A stretch of DNA of 25,904 nucleotides from Limivicinus sp963617275 (GTDB taxonomy: Bacteria > Bacillota > Clostridia > Oscillospirales > Oscillospiraceae), in NCBI GenBank assembly GCA_963617275.1, contig CAVENX010000024.1, forward strand, positions 1-25,904, written 5' to 3'. A program made the translations under genes and the position numbers. The stretch's first letter is position 1; every line of letters begins with the position of its first letter. Of this stretch, positions 15,080-22,961 are shown piece by piece. Below the pieces are notes generated by a model. It saw only the letters and a list, made by a program, of their open reading frames with translations, searched no databases and was not told the origin of the DNA.

Positions 15080-16267
15080 TTAGGAGTTATACTCCTCGAT
15101 CGCCTTTTTCAGAATATCTATTGCGCGCTCTATGTCCTCACAGCAGATCGTGTACGCAAGGCGCACCTCATTCCTGCCCTTGCCGGGCGTGGCATAGAAC
15201 GGCTCGCCGCAGGCCAGAAGCACCGTGTCTCCGTTATCGTCAAACCCGGTAAGCATGAACTGCTGGAGCTTGTCCGCGTCGTCCACCGGCAGAGACACCA
15301 TCACATAGAAAGCGCCCTTGGGCGTTTCGCATTTTACGCCGGGTATCTCGTGCAGCTTTCTTATCATCGTGTCGCGGCGTCGGTTATATTCCTTCTTCAC
15401 CTCGTCGAAATAACCGGCGGGAAGCGAATAGAGCGCGGCGGCGCCGAGCTGATCGACTGTGGCGGAGCACAGGCGGCACTGACACCATTTGAGAGCCTGT
15501 TCCATAAACCGTTCGTTCTTTGATATTACCATACCTATTCTTGCACCGCAAGCGGAAAAACGCTTGGAAACGGAGTCGATCACTATAACGTTGTCTTCAT
15601 AGCCTTCAAACTGCAATGAGCTGAGAAGCGGCTCGTCGGAATAGACAAACTCCCTGTAAACCTCGTCGCAGACGAGGAACAGCCCGTGCTCCTTCGCAAT
15701 GTCGAGAATAAGCCTGAAATCATCCCGTGAAAGGACATTTCCGGTCGGGTTGCCTGGAGAAGTTATGAACATGGCGCGGGTCTTTTCGTTTATGCACCTT
15801 TCGATATTCTCCCTGTCGGCGTAGAAATAGCCGGTCTCGGGAGAGGTGGGCACGGGGCGGATAACGCCGCCGGCAAGCGTGACGGCGGTGGCGTAGTTTG
15901 GATAGAACGGCTCAGGGATTATTATCTCGTCCCCGTCGTCCAGAATACACGCCATTATCATCTGGAACGCCTCGCTTCCGCCGCTTGCGACAAGGATGTC
16001 CTTCCTGTCAAGCTTCACGCCGATCCTGCCGTAATATTCCCTTACCGCGTCCAGAAGCTCCGGTATACCGTCGGACGGCGCGTAGGCAAGCACCGGCTCG
16101 GAAAAGCTTTTGAGCGTGTCAAAGAATATATCCGGCGTTTTTACATCAGGCTGGCCTATGTTGAGCGGGTATATCCTTATTCCGCGATTCTTTGCATCTT
16201 CCGCCATTCCGCTGAACTTACGCATAGGTGAAAGACCGCATTTTTCTATTTTTGACGAGTATTTCAT
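15080..16267 (-). CDS. Class I pyridoxal-phosphate aminotransferase (aspartate aminotransferase family)
   Basis: 395 aa. Fold-type I PLP enzyme transferring an amino group between an amino acid and a 2-oxo acid. Visible are PLNIGQPDVKTPD near the start, the cofactor-site SGGSEAFQMIM, ITSPGNPTGNVLSRDD, CDEVYREFVY, and the PLP lysine K235 in SVSKRFSACGARIGM. The C-terminal domain has GAFYVMVSLP and GRNEVRLAYTI. The substrate cannot be read from these motifs; aspartate is the commonest in the group. ATG 16267 has GAGGT seven bases upstream, whereas the in-frame start at 16288 lacks one. The C69 peptidase gene ends 17 bases upstream, which suggests a shared transcript. Confidence 0.93.
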   Translation of the reverse strand: MKYSSKIEKCGLSPMRKFSGMAEDAKNRGIRIYPLNIGQPDVKTPDIFFDTLKSFSEPVLAYAPSDGIPELLDAVREYYGRIGVKLDRKDILVASGGSEAFQMIMACILDDGDEIIIPEPFYPNYATAVTLAGGVIRPVPTSPETGYFYADRENIERCINEKTRAMFITSPGNPTGNVLSRDDFRLILDIAKEHGLFLVCDEVYREFVYSDEPLLSSLQFEGYEDNVIVIDSVSKRFSACGARIGMVISKNERFMEQALKWCQCRLCSATVDQLGAAALYSLPAGYFDEVKKEYNRRRDTMIRKLHEIPGVKCETPKGAFYVMVSLPVDDADKLQQFMLTGFDDNGDTVLLACGEPFYATPGKGRNEVRLAYTICCEDIERAIDILKKAIEEYNS

Positions 16268-16284
16268 TATATTTACCTCATATA

Positions 16285-17562
16285 TCAAAGCTCAAAATCT
16301 GAGCTTTCCCTTTCAAATATCTTGTTTTTCTCCGCCCAGCGGTTTCTGAAGCCCGGAGGGCAGACAGCCGCGGGAAAGTCATATCTTCCCCACTTTGCAA
16401 AAAATTCCCGCTCCTGCTCTACGCACATGCCGCTCAGCTCCGTAAAATCCGGCTCGGCGCAGCTTTCCGCAAGGGCTATCCATTTGCTCTGTATCGCGTC
16501 GCGTTCGGCATAATACTCCGCGGGAAGCCTCTTCCCTATGAGCGAACGGCGGAATTTTTCGCTTTTCCGCCAATAATATTCGCTGCCGGTGTCGTTTTCG
16601 TAGAACACCGGACATACCGGCTTGCTGCCGAACAGCCACGGCTTGAAAAGCGACACGCAAGGGCAGGATGAGCCTGTGAGCCACAGGATCGTTCTGTCCT
16701 TTGTCACATCCGCGACCATGGACTGCGTCGTATGGTCTCCAACCAATCCCCCGAAGTGCATGCACGGGCTTGAAACGCTGCCCGAAGCAAAGGGAGCCTT
16801 TGCGTCATGCGCACGAAGCGCCGACATCATATCCCCCGCATTTTCCGCGTTTTCAAGCATTTTCCCGGTAATGGCGCGGCGTCTGTCCGCACGGGAAAAC
16901 GTTGAAAAAATAAAGTCGGAATGAGCCTTTTTGAAATCAAGGCTTTCGCCGGAGTACGCGTCGGCATCGCTGCCAAGGGTAAGACGGTTGGAGATGGTAG
17001 CTCGGTCGTACCCCTTCCATGCCCATTCCTTATGGAAAGTCTCGAGCACGTACAAATTTTCGGTATCGGCTATAAGAAAGGAATTATTATAATAAAACTC
17101 ATGGTCATAGCCGCAGCTGCCGCCCTGACCGTACTTTTCAAGATTTTCAATGATGTTTTCAAGCGCCTGCCCGGCGCTTGCGCTTCTTTCAAGCGCAAGG
17201 CGGAGAAGATCCATGCCGGTAAGTCCGTCTCTGCCGTAATCACCCTTTGTGAACACGGCCTCGTTGCCTATGCACACACCGCAGTCGTTCACACCCATCT
17301 CCGCGCCCCACATCCATTGCGGACGCGAAAGCAGGACCGCATGCGTCTCCCTGACCTGATCGACCTCAGAATAAGTCGTGCGCTGCACGGCTCTTCTTTC
17401 GTGCGTCACCGGTTTTTTGCGCGAATAGTCGATAACAAGGTCGGTGTCAAAATGCATGAGCGCGTCGTGATATTCGATTATCTGCACTTCATTGGGACTT
17501 CTGTCGCTGTTCTTGGCAAACAGCAGCCGTCCATCCTTCGTAAAGCCGAGAGTATCGCACAT
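16285..17562 (-). CDS. Peptidase C69 family (secernin/dipeptidase-like N-terminal nucleophile hydrolase)
   Basis: 425 aa. The protein begins Met-Cys-Asp-Thr: once Met1 is removed, Cys2 becomes the catalytic nucleophile of the Ntn-hydrolase fold (CDTLGFTKDGRLLFAKNSDRS). Further family-like segments are MWGAEMGVNDCGVCIGNEAVF, GLTGMDLLRLALERS, and NSFLIADTENLYVLET. No signal peptide is present, so it is cytoplasmic, like secernins. The substrate is likely a small peptide or amide; specificity cannot be inferred. GGAG lies about ten bases before the start. A near-copy of its start region (ribosome site plus ATG) lies 70 bases further upstream. It is probably the first gene of a minus-strand group with the aminotransferase and pncB. 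Confidence 0.9.
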   Translation of the reverse strand: MCDTLGFTKDGRLLFAKNSDRSPNEVQIIEYHDALMHFDTDLVIDYSRKKPVTHERRAVQRTTYSEVDQVRETHAVLLSRPQWMWGAEMGVNDCGVCIGNEAVFTKGDYGRDGLTGMDLLRLALERSASAGQALENIIENLEKYGQGGSCGYDHEFYYNNSFLIADTENLYVLETFHKEWAWKGYDRATISNRLTLGSDADAYSGESLDFKKAHSDFIFSTFSRADRRRAITGKMLENAENAGDMMSALRAHDAKAPFASGSVSSPCMHFGGLVGDHTTQSMVADVTKDRTILWLTGSSCPCVSLFKPWLFGSKPVCPVFYENDTGSEYYWRKSEKFRRSLIGKRLPAEYYAERDAIQSKWIALAESCAEPDFTELSGMCVEQEREFFAKWGRYDFPAAVCPPGFRNRWAEKNKIFERESSDFEL

Positions 17563-17650
17563 TTTTCCGTTCTCCGTAAGTAACTTTTATAAACACAAAG
17601 TATATCACAAAGATGTTAAGAAAAGCAAACATTTTTCCGTGCTCCGGGGT

Positions 17651-17679
17651 TTGCTTTTCCGTGCGCGTTCTGCTATAAT
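17651..17679 (+). promoter_or_regulatory. Upstream promoter in the dnaA leader region
   Basis: TTGCTT (17651-17656), a 17-base spacer ending in TGC (extended -10), then TATAAT (17674-17679). A hairpin with a T-run begins only 20 bases later, so the transcript would be very short unless read-through occurs. Confidence 0.65.
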
Positions 17680-17698
17680 CGCATTATCTACTCAGCTT

Positions 17699-17729
17699 GT
17701 AAAAAAAGTCCTTACAGGACTTTTTTTAC
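17699..17729. terminator. Two-way hairpin terminator upstream of dnaA
   Basis: A perfect 13-bp stem (gtaaaaaaagtcc and its complement) with loop ttaca. The A-run and T-run lie inside the stem, so it can work on either strand. Confidence 0.7.
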
Positions 17730-17736
17730 CGCGCTT

Positions 17737-17843
17737 TCCGCCGAGCATTTTGAAAGAGTTCAAAATGCTGTTGCCGAGAGCCTTGATATCTCAAGGCTCT
17801 CGACGGCGGTTTATCCAATTTGAGGCGGGCCTTGCCCCCTCAA
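17737..17843. other. Multi-hairpin, cruciform-like block upstream of dnaA
   Basis: Two perfect stems, 17744-17769 (agcattttgaa, loop agag) and 17775-17802 (cgagagccttga, loop tatc), are enclosed by an outer ccgcc/ggcgg pair. An imperfect stem follows at about 17819-17843 (ttgagg.gggc/gccc.cctcaa). Nothing codes here. Together with the 17699 hairpin, four palindromes sit in 145 bases on the upstream side of dnaA. Role unknown. Confidence 0.6.
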
Positions 17844-17923
17844 GCTCCCCCGCTGCTCTGTTATCCGGCTTTGGTGCATAGTTTTTTTGGCAGCTCCACT
17901 ATCTTCTATATTATATTTATATC

Positions 17924-17952
17924 TTGAAAAAAGACGGAAAATCTGCTATACT
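17924..17952 (+). promoter_or_regulatory. dnaA promoter with flanking inverted repeat
   Basis: TTGAAA (17924-17929), a 17-base spacer ending in TGC (extended -10), then TATACT (17947-17952). An 11-bp perfect inverted repeat brackets the -10 box: acggaaaatct at 17934-17944 and agattttccgt at 17971-17981. This is a plausible operator for autoregulation by DnaA or another factor. GGAGG at 17991-17995 serves the dnaA start. Confidence 0.8.
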
Positions 17953-18001
17953 TATTTTATTTTGTATGACAGATTTTCCGTGTGTTTTCCGGAGGTTATA
18001 T

Positions 18002-19306
18002 ATGAATTCACTCAACGAACTGTGGCAGGAGATCATTAAATTTCTTGCCGGAAAACTGAATGAATCCACGCTTAAGACATGGTTCTCCGACTGTGAGCCG
18101 GTGGAGATGGACGACAGCCGTTTTGTCATCCACACCTCGAACGACTTCAAGCGCGACGTTATAAACAGCAGGTACATCGCTCTTATAAAGGAAGCTCTCA
18201 ATTACCTTTTCTCTGCCGATTTTGACATCGTTGTGCTTGCCGGCGATGAGATAAACGATTACGTCAAGACCGAGAAGTCGGACAATTCCCTGCCCGAGAC
18301 CGCCGGATATACCTTTGACCGCTTTATCGTAGGCAACTCAAACAAATTCGCCCACGCGGCGGCAATGGCAGTGGCGGAAAAGCCGGGACAGGCCTATAAC
18401 CCGCTTTTCATTTACGGCAACTCGGGCCTCGGCAAAACGCATCTTCTGCTGGCGATAGGGCAGTATATCCACGAAAAAACGCCGGGTAAAAAAATCGTCT
18501 ATATCAAGGGCGATGAGTTTACGAACAACATGGTGCGCTCGATACGCGACGGCACGGCGGAGGAGTTCCGCACAAAATACAGGAACGCAGACCTGTTCCT
18601 TGTGGACGATATTCAGTTCATTGCCGGAAAGCAGCAGACGCAGAACGAGTTTTTCCACACCTTCAACAACATCTATGAGGCCGGACACCAGATAGTCATT
18701 ACCTCCGACCGGCCGCCGATGGAAATGAGCCTGCTGGACGACCGTCTGCTCACCCGCTTTGAGGGCGGACTTATGGCGGATATCCAGCCGCCCGACGTGG
18801 AGACAAGAATGGCGATCACCCGCAACAAGGCCTCTCAGCTGGGTCTTGTACTGTCGGACGAGGCGGTGGTGTACATTGCGGAAAAGATAACCGCAAACAT
18901 ACGTCAGCTTGAGGGCGTTATAAAAAAGCTCACCGCATATAAGGAGATCCTCGACGAGGTGATAACGATAGATTCCGTCCAGCGCGCTATAAACGACGTG
19001 ATACGCGACGGTGAATATATCCCGAAGCCCGACGAGATCATACGCGAGTGCGCAAGATATTATAATATAAGAGAGGATGAGCTTACTGGTCAGTCCCGCT
19101 CCAAAAATCCGACGATGGCGCGCCAGGTGGCAATGTACCTCATGCGTTCGCTCACTAATATGTCGCTGAAGGACATCGGCGCAAGCTGCGGCGACAGAAA
19201 CCACACGACCGTTCTCTCCTCGATACGCAAGGTCGAGGATCTTCTTAAAAACGGCACGGAAATGGCGGCTACGATAAGGGATATCACCGGCAATATCAAC
19301 AGCTGA
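18002..19306 (+). CDS. dnaA: Chromosomal replication initiator protein DnaA
   Basis: 434 aa. Binds origin boxes and opens the DNA to load the replicative helicase. Domain I is residues ~1-80 (LNELWQEIIKFLAGKLNEST, TWFSDCEPVEM). A short linker leads to the AAA+ domain III: Walker A GNSGLGKT at 139-146, Walker B FLVDDIQF with D202-D203, and ITSDRPPMEMSLLDDRLLTRFEGGL. Domain IV runs from ~325 to the end. In its recognition region SCGDRNHTTVLSSIRKV, Asn400 stands where E. coli has Asp433, and Lys390 where E. coli has Pro423; R366, H401, T402 and T403 match R399, H434, T435 and T436. The start at 18002 is fixed by GGAGG and the family N-terminus; the frame extends upstream to 17924 through the promoter. 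Confidence 0.98.
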   Translation: MNSLNELWQEIIKFLAGKLNESTLKTWFSDCEPVEMDDSRFVIHTSNDFKRDVINSRYIALIKEALNYLFSADFDIVVLAGDEINDYVKTEKSDNSLPETAGYTFDRFIVGNSNKFAHAAAMAVAEKPGQAYNPLFIYGNSGLGKTHLLLAIGQYIHEKTPGKKIVYIKGDEFTNNMVRSIRDGTAEEFRTKYRNADLFLVDDIQFIAGKQQTQNEFFHTFNNIYEAGHQIVITSDRPPMEMSLLDDRLLTRFEGGLMADIQPPDVETRMAITRNKASQLGLVLSDEAVVYIAEKITANIRQLEGVIKKLTAYKEILDEVITIDSVQRAINDVIRDGEYIPKPDEIIRECARYYNIREDELTGQSRSKNPTMARQVAMYLMRSLTNMSLKDIGASCGDRNHTTVLSSIRKVEDLLKNGTEMAATIRDITGNINS

Positions 19307-19557
19307 ATCAGCGCCTGAATTTTCAACATAAAGCTGTTTAAAGTTCAAAGACGCAGTGTTGAAAACTTTTTGAATGGACCGGATGTTGAAAGCCTAAAAA
19401 TTGCAGACATTTTTTTCAACACGAAAAACGGCTCATTCTCTTGCCTGAAACAGGTTTTGAACAAAAAAAACGCCTACTAATTCTTTTACTAAAAAATACT
19501 TATTTACTTACTTACAGAGCGAAAGCGCTTTGTGTGACAACGCACGGAGGAAAGTTT
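19307..19557 (+). other. Candidate replication origin (oriC) with TTTTCAACA boxes and AT-rich unwinding stretch
   Basis: Between dnaA and dnaN, the usual oriC site in Firmicutes. Nonamer TTTTCAACA is perfect at 19320-19328 (+), 19357-19365 (-) and 19413-19421 (+); 19384-19392 (-) has eight of nine bases. It occurs nowhere else in the window by eye, and canonical TTATCCACA is absent here. Downstream, 19462-19515 is very AT-rich, with three TTAC steps, a candidate unwinding element. The dnaN ribosome site GGAGG is at 19546-19550. oriC by position is likely; that these are the DnaA boxes is inferred. Confidence 0.75.
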
Positions 19558-20664
19558 ATGAAATTCACTTGTGACAAATATGAGCTTCAGCAGGCTGTCG
19601 CGGTATGCTCAAGAGCTACTGCCGCGAAAAGTCCCGTTCCCGCACTTGAGGGTATCCTTATCACGGCGGGCGATACGCTGCGCCTGACGGGCTACGACCT
19701 TAAAAAGGGCATCTATACGGATATCGACGCGGATATAGACGTGTGCGGAAGTATCGTCGTAAACGCAAGGCTGTTCGGCGAGATGATACGCCGTATGCCC
19801 GACGGGCGTGTTTCGTTCAGCGTTGATGAAAACGAAAACGTGTACCTCAAGTGCGGCAAGAACGAATATAAATTCATGGGCATCAGCACGGAAGATTATC
19901 CCGAAATACCCACGATAGACAACGGAAGCTCCATGACCATGCCGATGGCGATACTCAAGAGCATGATAAATCAGACCATTTTTGCCGTTGCGGATACGGA
20001 TGTAAGACCGATATACACCGGCGCTCTGTTCGAGGTCGAGGAGAAAGAGCTTACCATCGTCGCTGTGGATGGGTACCGTCTTGCAAAAAGGGTGGAAAAG
20101 CTCAACGACGCAATGCTGAAAAAATCAAGCTTCGTCGTTCCCGGCTCGTCCCTTTCGGATGTTGAGAGAATATGCACGGAAGGCGAGGGAAACGTCGATA
20201 TAACCGTCGGCGCAAAACACATATCGTTTTCTATAGGCGGCACGGTCGTTATAAGCCGCCGTCTCGAGGGCGAGTTCATGAATTACAGAAAATCCATCCC
20301 GACGGAGTTTGAGCACAAGATAACTGTGTCGAAGTCGGAATTTATGACCTCTATAGAACGCGTCGCACTCATCATCTCCGAAAAGAACAACAGTCCCGTG
20401 CGCATGACCTTCAACGACGGGTACATATACCTGCGCTGCCAGAATCCCGTCGGCGTGGCGGAGGATGAATGTTTCTGCGACGGCACCGGCGGCGGAATGG
20501 AGATAGGCTTCAATAACAGGTACATGACCGACGTGCTCAAGGCCTCCGGTAAGGACAAGCTGCTCATCTGCATCAATTCCCCATCATCTCCATGCATCAT
20601 AAAATCAGAAGACGAAAGCGACGCGTTCACGTATATGATCCTGCCGGTAAGGCTGAAAGCGTAA
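19558..20664 (+). CDS. dnaN: DNA polymerase III beta subunit (sliding clamp)
   Basis: 368 aa, normal clamp length. The dimeric ring tethers DNA polymerase to the template. Three similar domains are visible: KFTCDKYELQQAVAVCSRAT opens the first, MPMAILKSMINQTIFAVADT with the YTGALFEVEEKELTIVAVDGYRLA core the second, and SKSEFMTSIERVALIISEKN the third. The usual clamp ending is AFTYMILPVRLKA. The start at 19558 (MKFTCDKYELQ) follows CGGAGGAAAG; an in-frame start at 19441 would add 39 residues unlike any clamp and would run through the origin. Follows dnaA on the leading strand. Its stop is followed within a few bases by a repeat element. Confidence 0.98.
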   Translation: MKFTCDKYELQQAVAVCSRATAAKSPVPALEGILITAGDTLRLTGYDLKKGIYTDIDADIDVCGSIVVNARLFGEMIRRMPDGRVSFSVDENENVYLKCGKNEYKFMGISTEDYPEIPTIDNGSSMTMPMAILKSMINQTIFAVADTDVRPIYTGALFEVEEKELTIVAVDGYRLAKRVEKLNDAMLKKSSFVVPGSSLSDVERICTEGEGNVDITVGAKHISFSIGGTVVISRRLEGEFMNYRKSIPTEFEHKITVSKSEFMTSIERVALIISEKNNSPVRMTFNDGYIYLRCQNPVGVAEDECFCDGTGGGMEIGFNNRYMTDVLKASGKDKLLICINSPSSPCIIKSEDESDAFTYMILPVRLKA

Positions 20665-20667
20665 TCG

Positions 20668-21019
20668 AGTGAGGAGTGTGGAATGAGGCGTGAGGAGTTA
20701 AGGAGCCGCTGACGCGGCGGATTGAATTAAGAGTGGAGAGTGGCGTCGGCAAAGCCGACACAATAATTTCTCACTCCTAACTCCTCACTCAGATGCAGAC
20801 CCATCAGACAAAACCTACGGTTTTGACAGCTCCACCCCCCACTCTGTCGGCTGCGCCGACATCTCTCCCCGCTGGGGAGAGTCTTCCCCTTTCAGGGGAA
20901 CCATGAGTGCGCGTTGGGCAAGGGCAGAGCCATGAATTTGATTGTCGGCTATGCCGACACAACAACTCCTCATTCCTCACTCCTAACTCCTCACTGAAGA
21001 AAGCTCCTCACTGAACAAA
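20668..21019. repeat. Double intergenic inverted-arm repeat between dnaN and the S4 gene
   Basis: Two units back to back. Unit A (20668-~20795): gagtgaggagtgtgg heptads, ggagccgctgacgcggcgg, then gtcggcaaagccgacaca, then ctcactcctaactcctcact. Unit B (~20796-21000): hairpins gtcggctgcgccgac, ctctccccgctggggagag and ttcccctttcaggggaa, then gtcggctatgccgacaca and pyrimidine heptads. A short repeat of the last part (ctcctcactgaacaaagc) follows, also seen at 13282. No protein is encoded. Confidence 0.88.
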
Positions 21020-21058
21020 GCTTTTCACTTGAAAGAAAGGGTTTTGAAAAACGAAAAA

Positions 21059-21274
21059 ATGGAAAAAATTACTATAAATACTGAATTTATCAAGCTTGAA
21101 TCGCTCCTGAAATTCGCGGGTCTCTGCATGAGCGGGGGAGAGGCGAAAAACGTCATTCTCGACGGGCTTGTAAAGGTCAACGGAGAGGTGTGCACCATGC
21201 GTGGAAAGAAGATACGTGCGGGCGACACAATAGAGTATGACGGAAAAATTCTGACGGCAGAATATGAGGGTTGA
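21059..21274 (+). CDS. yaaA: S4-domain RNA-binding protein (YaaA/RlbA family)
   Basis: 71 aa from ATG 21059. A single S4 RNA-binding domain: KLESLLKFAGLCMSGGEAKNVILDGLVKVNGE, then RGKKIRAGDTIEYDGK. This small family sits between dnaN and recF in most Firmicutes; it is thought to bind ribosomal RNA and assist large-subunit assembly. The start is uncertain: GAAAGAAAGGG is 18 bases before ATG 21059 but only 3 bases before an in-frame TTG at 21044. The spacer upstream is a repeat element, so the original ribosome site may have been lost. The gene overlaps recF by 11 bases, implying coupled translation. Confidence 0.9.
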   Translation: MEKITINTEFIKLESLLKFAGLCMSGGEAKNVILDGLVKVNGEVCTMRGKKIRAGDTIEYDGKILTAEYEG

Positions 21275-22364
21275 GAGGATCGCCCTTCAGGGCTGGCGCA
21301 ATTATGAATTTGCGTCGGTGGAGCTTTCGCCGGGCACAAATGTCATAACCGGACGCAACGCGCAGGGCAAGACGAATCTTTTAGAGGCGGTATATATGCT
21401 CTCCTGCGGAAGAAGCTTCAGAAGCCGCTTCGACAGGGAGCTTGTCGGCTTTGATTATTCCGACGCTGAAATTCTCGCGGATGTGTACAGCCACGGCAGG
21501 GAACAGACGGTCAGATTGCTGCTGCACCCGGGACAGCCGAAAAAAATCACGGTCAACGGCGTGAAAAAGACGGCAGGGGAACTTTCCGGGACTATGAACG
21601 CAGTGCTGTTCTGCCCGGACGATCTCAACCTCATAAAGGACGGAGCGGCGGTGAGAAGAAAGCTTCTGGATAACGCGATAAGCCAGATCCGCCCGAGATA
21701 TGCCGAGCTTCTTTCGCAGTTCAACAGATTTTACGAGCATAAAACGCGGATATTGAAGGATTGGCGCGAAAAACCCGCGCTGCTTGAAACGCTGGACGAT
21801 TTTTCAGACGGCATGGCGAGGACGGGGGCGCAGATAATACGCTACCGCGCCGCGTTTACCGCACGGCTCAACGAGACGGCGGCGCCGATCCACGCGGAAT
21901 TTTCCGGAAACGGTGAGAAGCTGGAGATAGGCTATAAAACCGTCAGTACGGTGAGCGATACCTCCGCGCCGTCAAAGGATATATATTTTGAAATATGCGC
22001 CCATCAGGAGAAGCACCGGCAGGCGGAGCTTGACAGCGGCCAGTGTCTGACCGGCGCGCACAAGGACGATCTTGAGATATTTATAAACGGTTCGCCCGCA
22101 CGTGCGTTTGCATCTCAAGGGCAGACGAGGACGGCGGCGCTGTCCGTAAAGCTTGCCGAGCGGGAGATTTTTCTCAGGGAAACGGGAGAGTACCCGATAT
22201 TGCTCCTGGACGATGTGCTGTCGGAGCTTGACGCAAAGCGGCAGGAATTCGTGCTCAACCGCATAGGCGGCGGGCAGACGCTCATAAGCTGCTGCGAGGA
22301 CGAGGGCATCTCATCCCGCACCGGCGGGAAAGTCATATTTGTGGAAAAAGGGAAAACCAGATAG
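21264..22364 (+). CDS. recF: DNA replication and repair protein RecF
   Basis: 366 aa, normal length. SMC-like ATPase that helps load RecA at gaps behind stalled forks. The N-terminus RVERIALQGWRNYEFASVEL is typical. Walker A GRNAQGKT is at residues 30-37. The centre contains LFCPDDLNLIKDGAAVRRKLLD. The ABC signature region is FASQGQTRTAALSVKLAE, and Walker B is LLLDDVLSELDAKRQ. The ATG lies inside the end of the S4 gene (11-base overlap), so it is translated by coupling. A repeat element begins immediately after the stop and separates recF from remB. Confidence 0.98.
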   Translation: MRVERIALQGWRNYEFASVELSPGTNVITGRNAQGKTNLLEAVYMLSCGRSFRSRFDRELVGFDYSDAEILADVYSHGREQTVRLLLHPGQPKKITVNGVKKTAGELSGTMNAVLFCPDDLNLIKDGAAVRRKLLDNAISQIRPRYAELLSQFNRFYEHKTRILKDWREKPALLETLDDFSDGMARTGAQIIRYRAAFTARLNETAAPIHAEFSGNGEKLEIGYKTVSTVSDTSAPSKDIYFEICAHQEKHRQAELDSGQCLTGAHKDDLEIFINGSPARAFASQGQTRTAALSVKLAEREIFLRETGEYPILLLDDVLSELDAKRQEFVLNRIGGGQTLISCCEDEGISSRTGGKVIFVEKGKTR

Positions 22365-22666
22365 AGTGAGGAGTTAGGAGTGAGAAATGAGGAGTTAAGG
22401 AGCCGCTGGCGCGGCAGATTGAATTAAGAGTTGAGAGTGGAGAGTGGAGATGAGGTGTAGGCAGAGCCGAGCCGGAGGGGTCAATGTGCGGCTAAAAAAA
22501 TTGGATCAAATGACCCCTCAGTCAGTTGCGCTGACAGCTCCACCCCCCACTCTGTCGGCTGCGCCGACATCTCTCCCCAGCGGGGAGAGTCTTCCCCTTT
22601 CAGGGGAGCTATAAGTTGAATCGCCGCGTCAGCGGCACAACAACTCCACACTCCTCACTCTTCACT
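22365..22666. repeat. Intergenic inverted-arm repeat between recF and remB
   Basis: Left arm agtgaggagttaggagtgag plus ggagccgctggcgcggcagattgaat; right arm ttgaatcgccgcgtcagcgg plus caactccacactcctcactcttcact. The arms are mutually inverted over ~50 bases with mismatches. Inside are an extra stem gaggggtca/tgacccctc (22475-22483 with 22511-22519) and the shared trio gtcggctgcgccgac, ctctccccagcggggagag and ttcccctttcagggga. It starts at the base after the recF stop and ends 19 bases before the remB ATG. Confidence 0.88.
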
Positions 22667-22685
22667 GTATATTGTATATTGTACT

Positions 22686-22961
22686 ATGTATATTCACATC
22701 GGAAAGGGCACGGTTATCGACGAGAGGGAGATAGTCGGAATATTCGACCTTGACATTACCTCTCAGTCGCACATAACAAGAAAATATCTCAGCTTGGCTG
22801 AAAAAGCCGGGCAGGTCATAAACGCGGCGGAGGATATTCCAAAATCCTACGTCGTGACCGAAGCAAGCGGGATAAAAAAGCTCTATCTCAGCCAGATGGC
22901 TGTATCCACACTGCTCAAGCGAGCGGAAAACATCAATAAAGCCGGAGAGAATTTTTTATAA
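22686..22961 (+). CDS. remB: Extracellular matrix regulator RemB (DUF370)
   Basis: 91 aa. DUF370 protein of the RemA/RemB group, small DNA-binding regulators; in Bacillus subtilis remB lies between recF and gyrB, as here. Typical opening MYIHIGKGTVIDEREIVGIFD, central SQSHITRKYLSLAEKAGQV, and C-terminal KKLYLSQMAVSTLLKR. There is no Shine-Dalgarno before ATG 22686: the preceding bases are the repeat's right arm and then tgtatattgtatattgtact. The tatatt copies could form a -10 box with a very short or absent leader. The targets in this organism are unknown. Confidence 0.93.
   Translation: MYIHIGKGTVIDEREIVGIFDLDITSQSHITRKYLSLAEKAGQVINAAEDIPKSYVVTEASGIKKLYLSQMAVSTLLKRAENINKAGENFL

Noticed and set aside
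17811..17820. TTATCCAATT as a DnaA box (also at 12577-12586)
   Set aside because: Only seven of nine bases match TTATCCACA, it is single at each place, and one copy is far from the origin.
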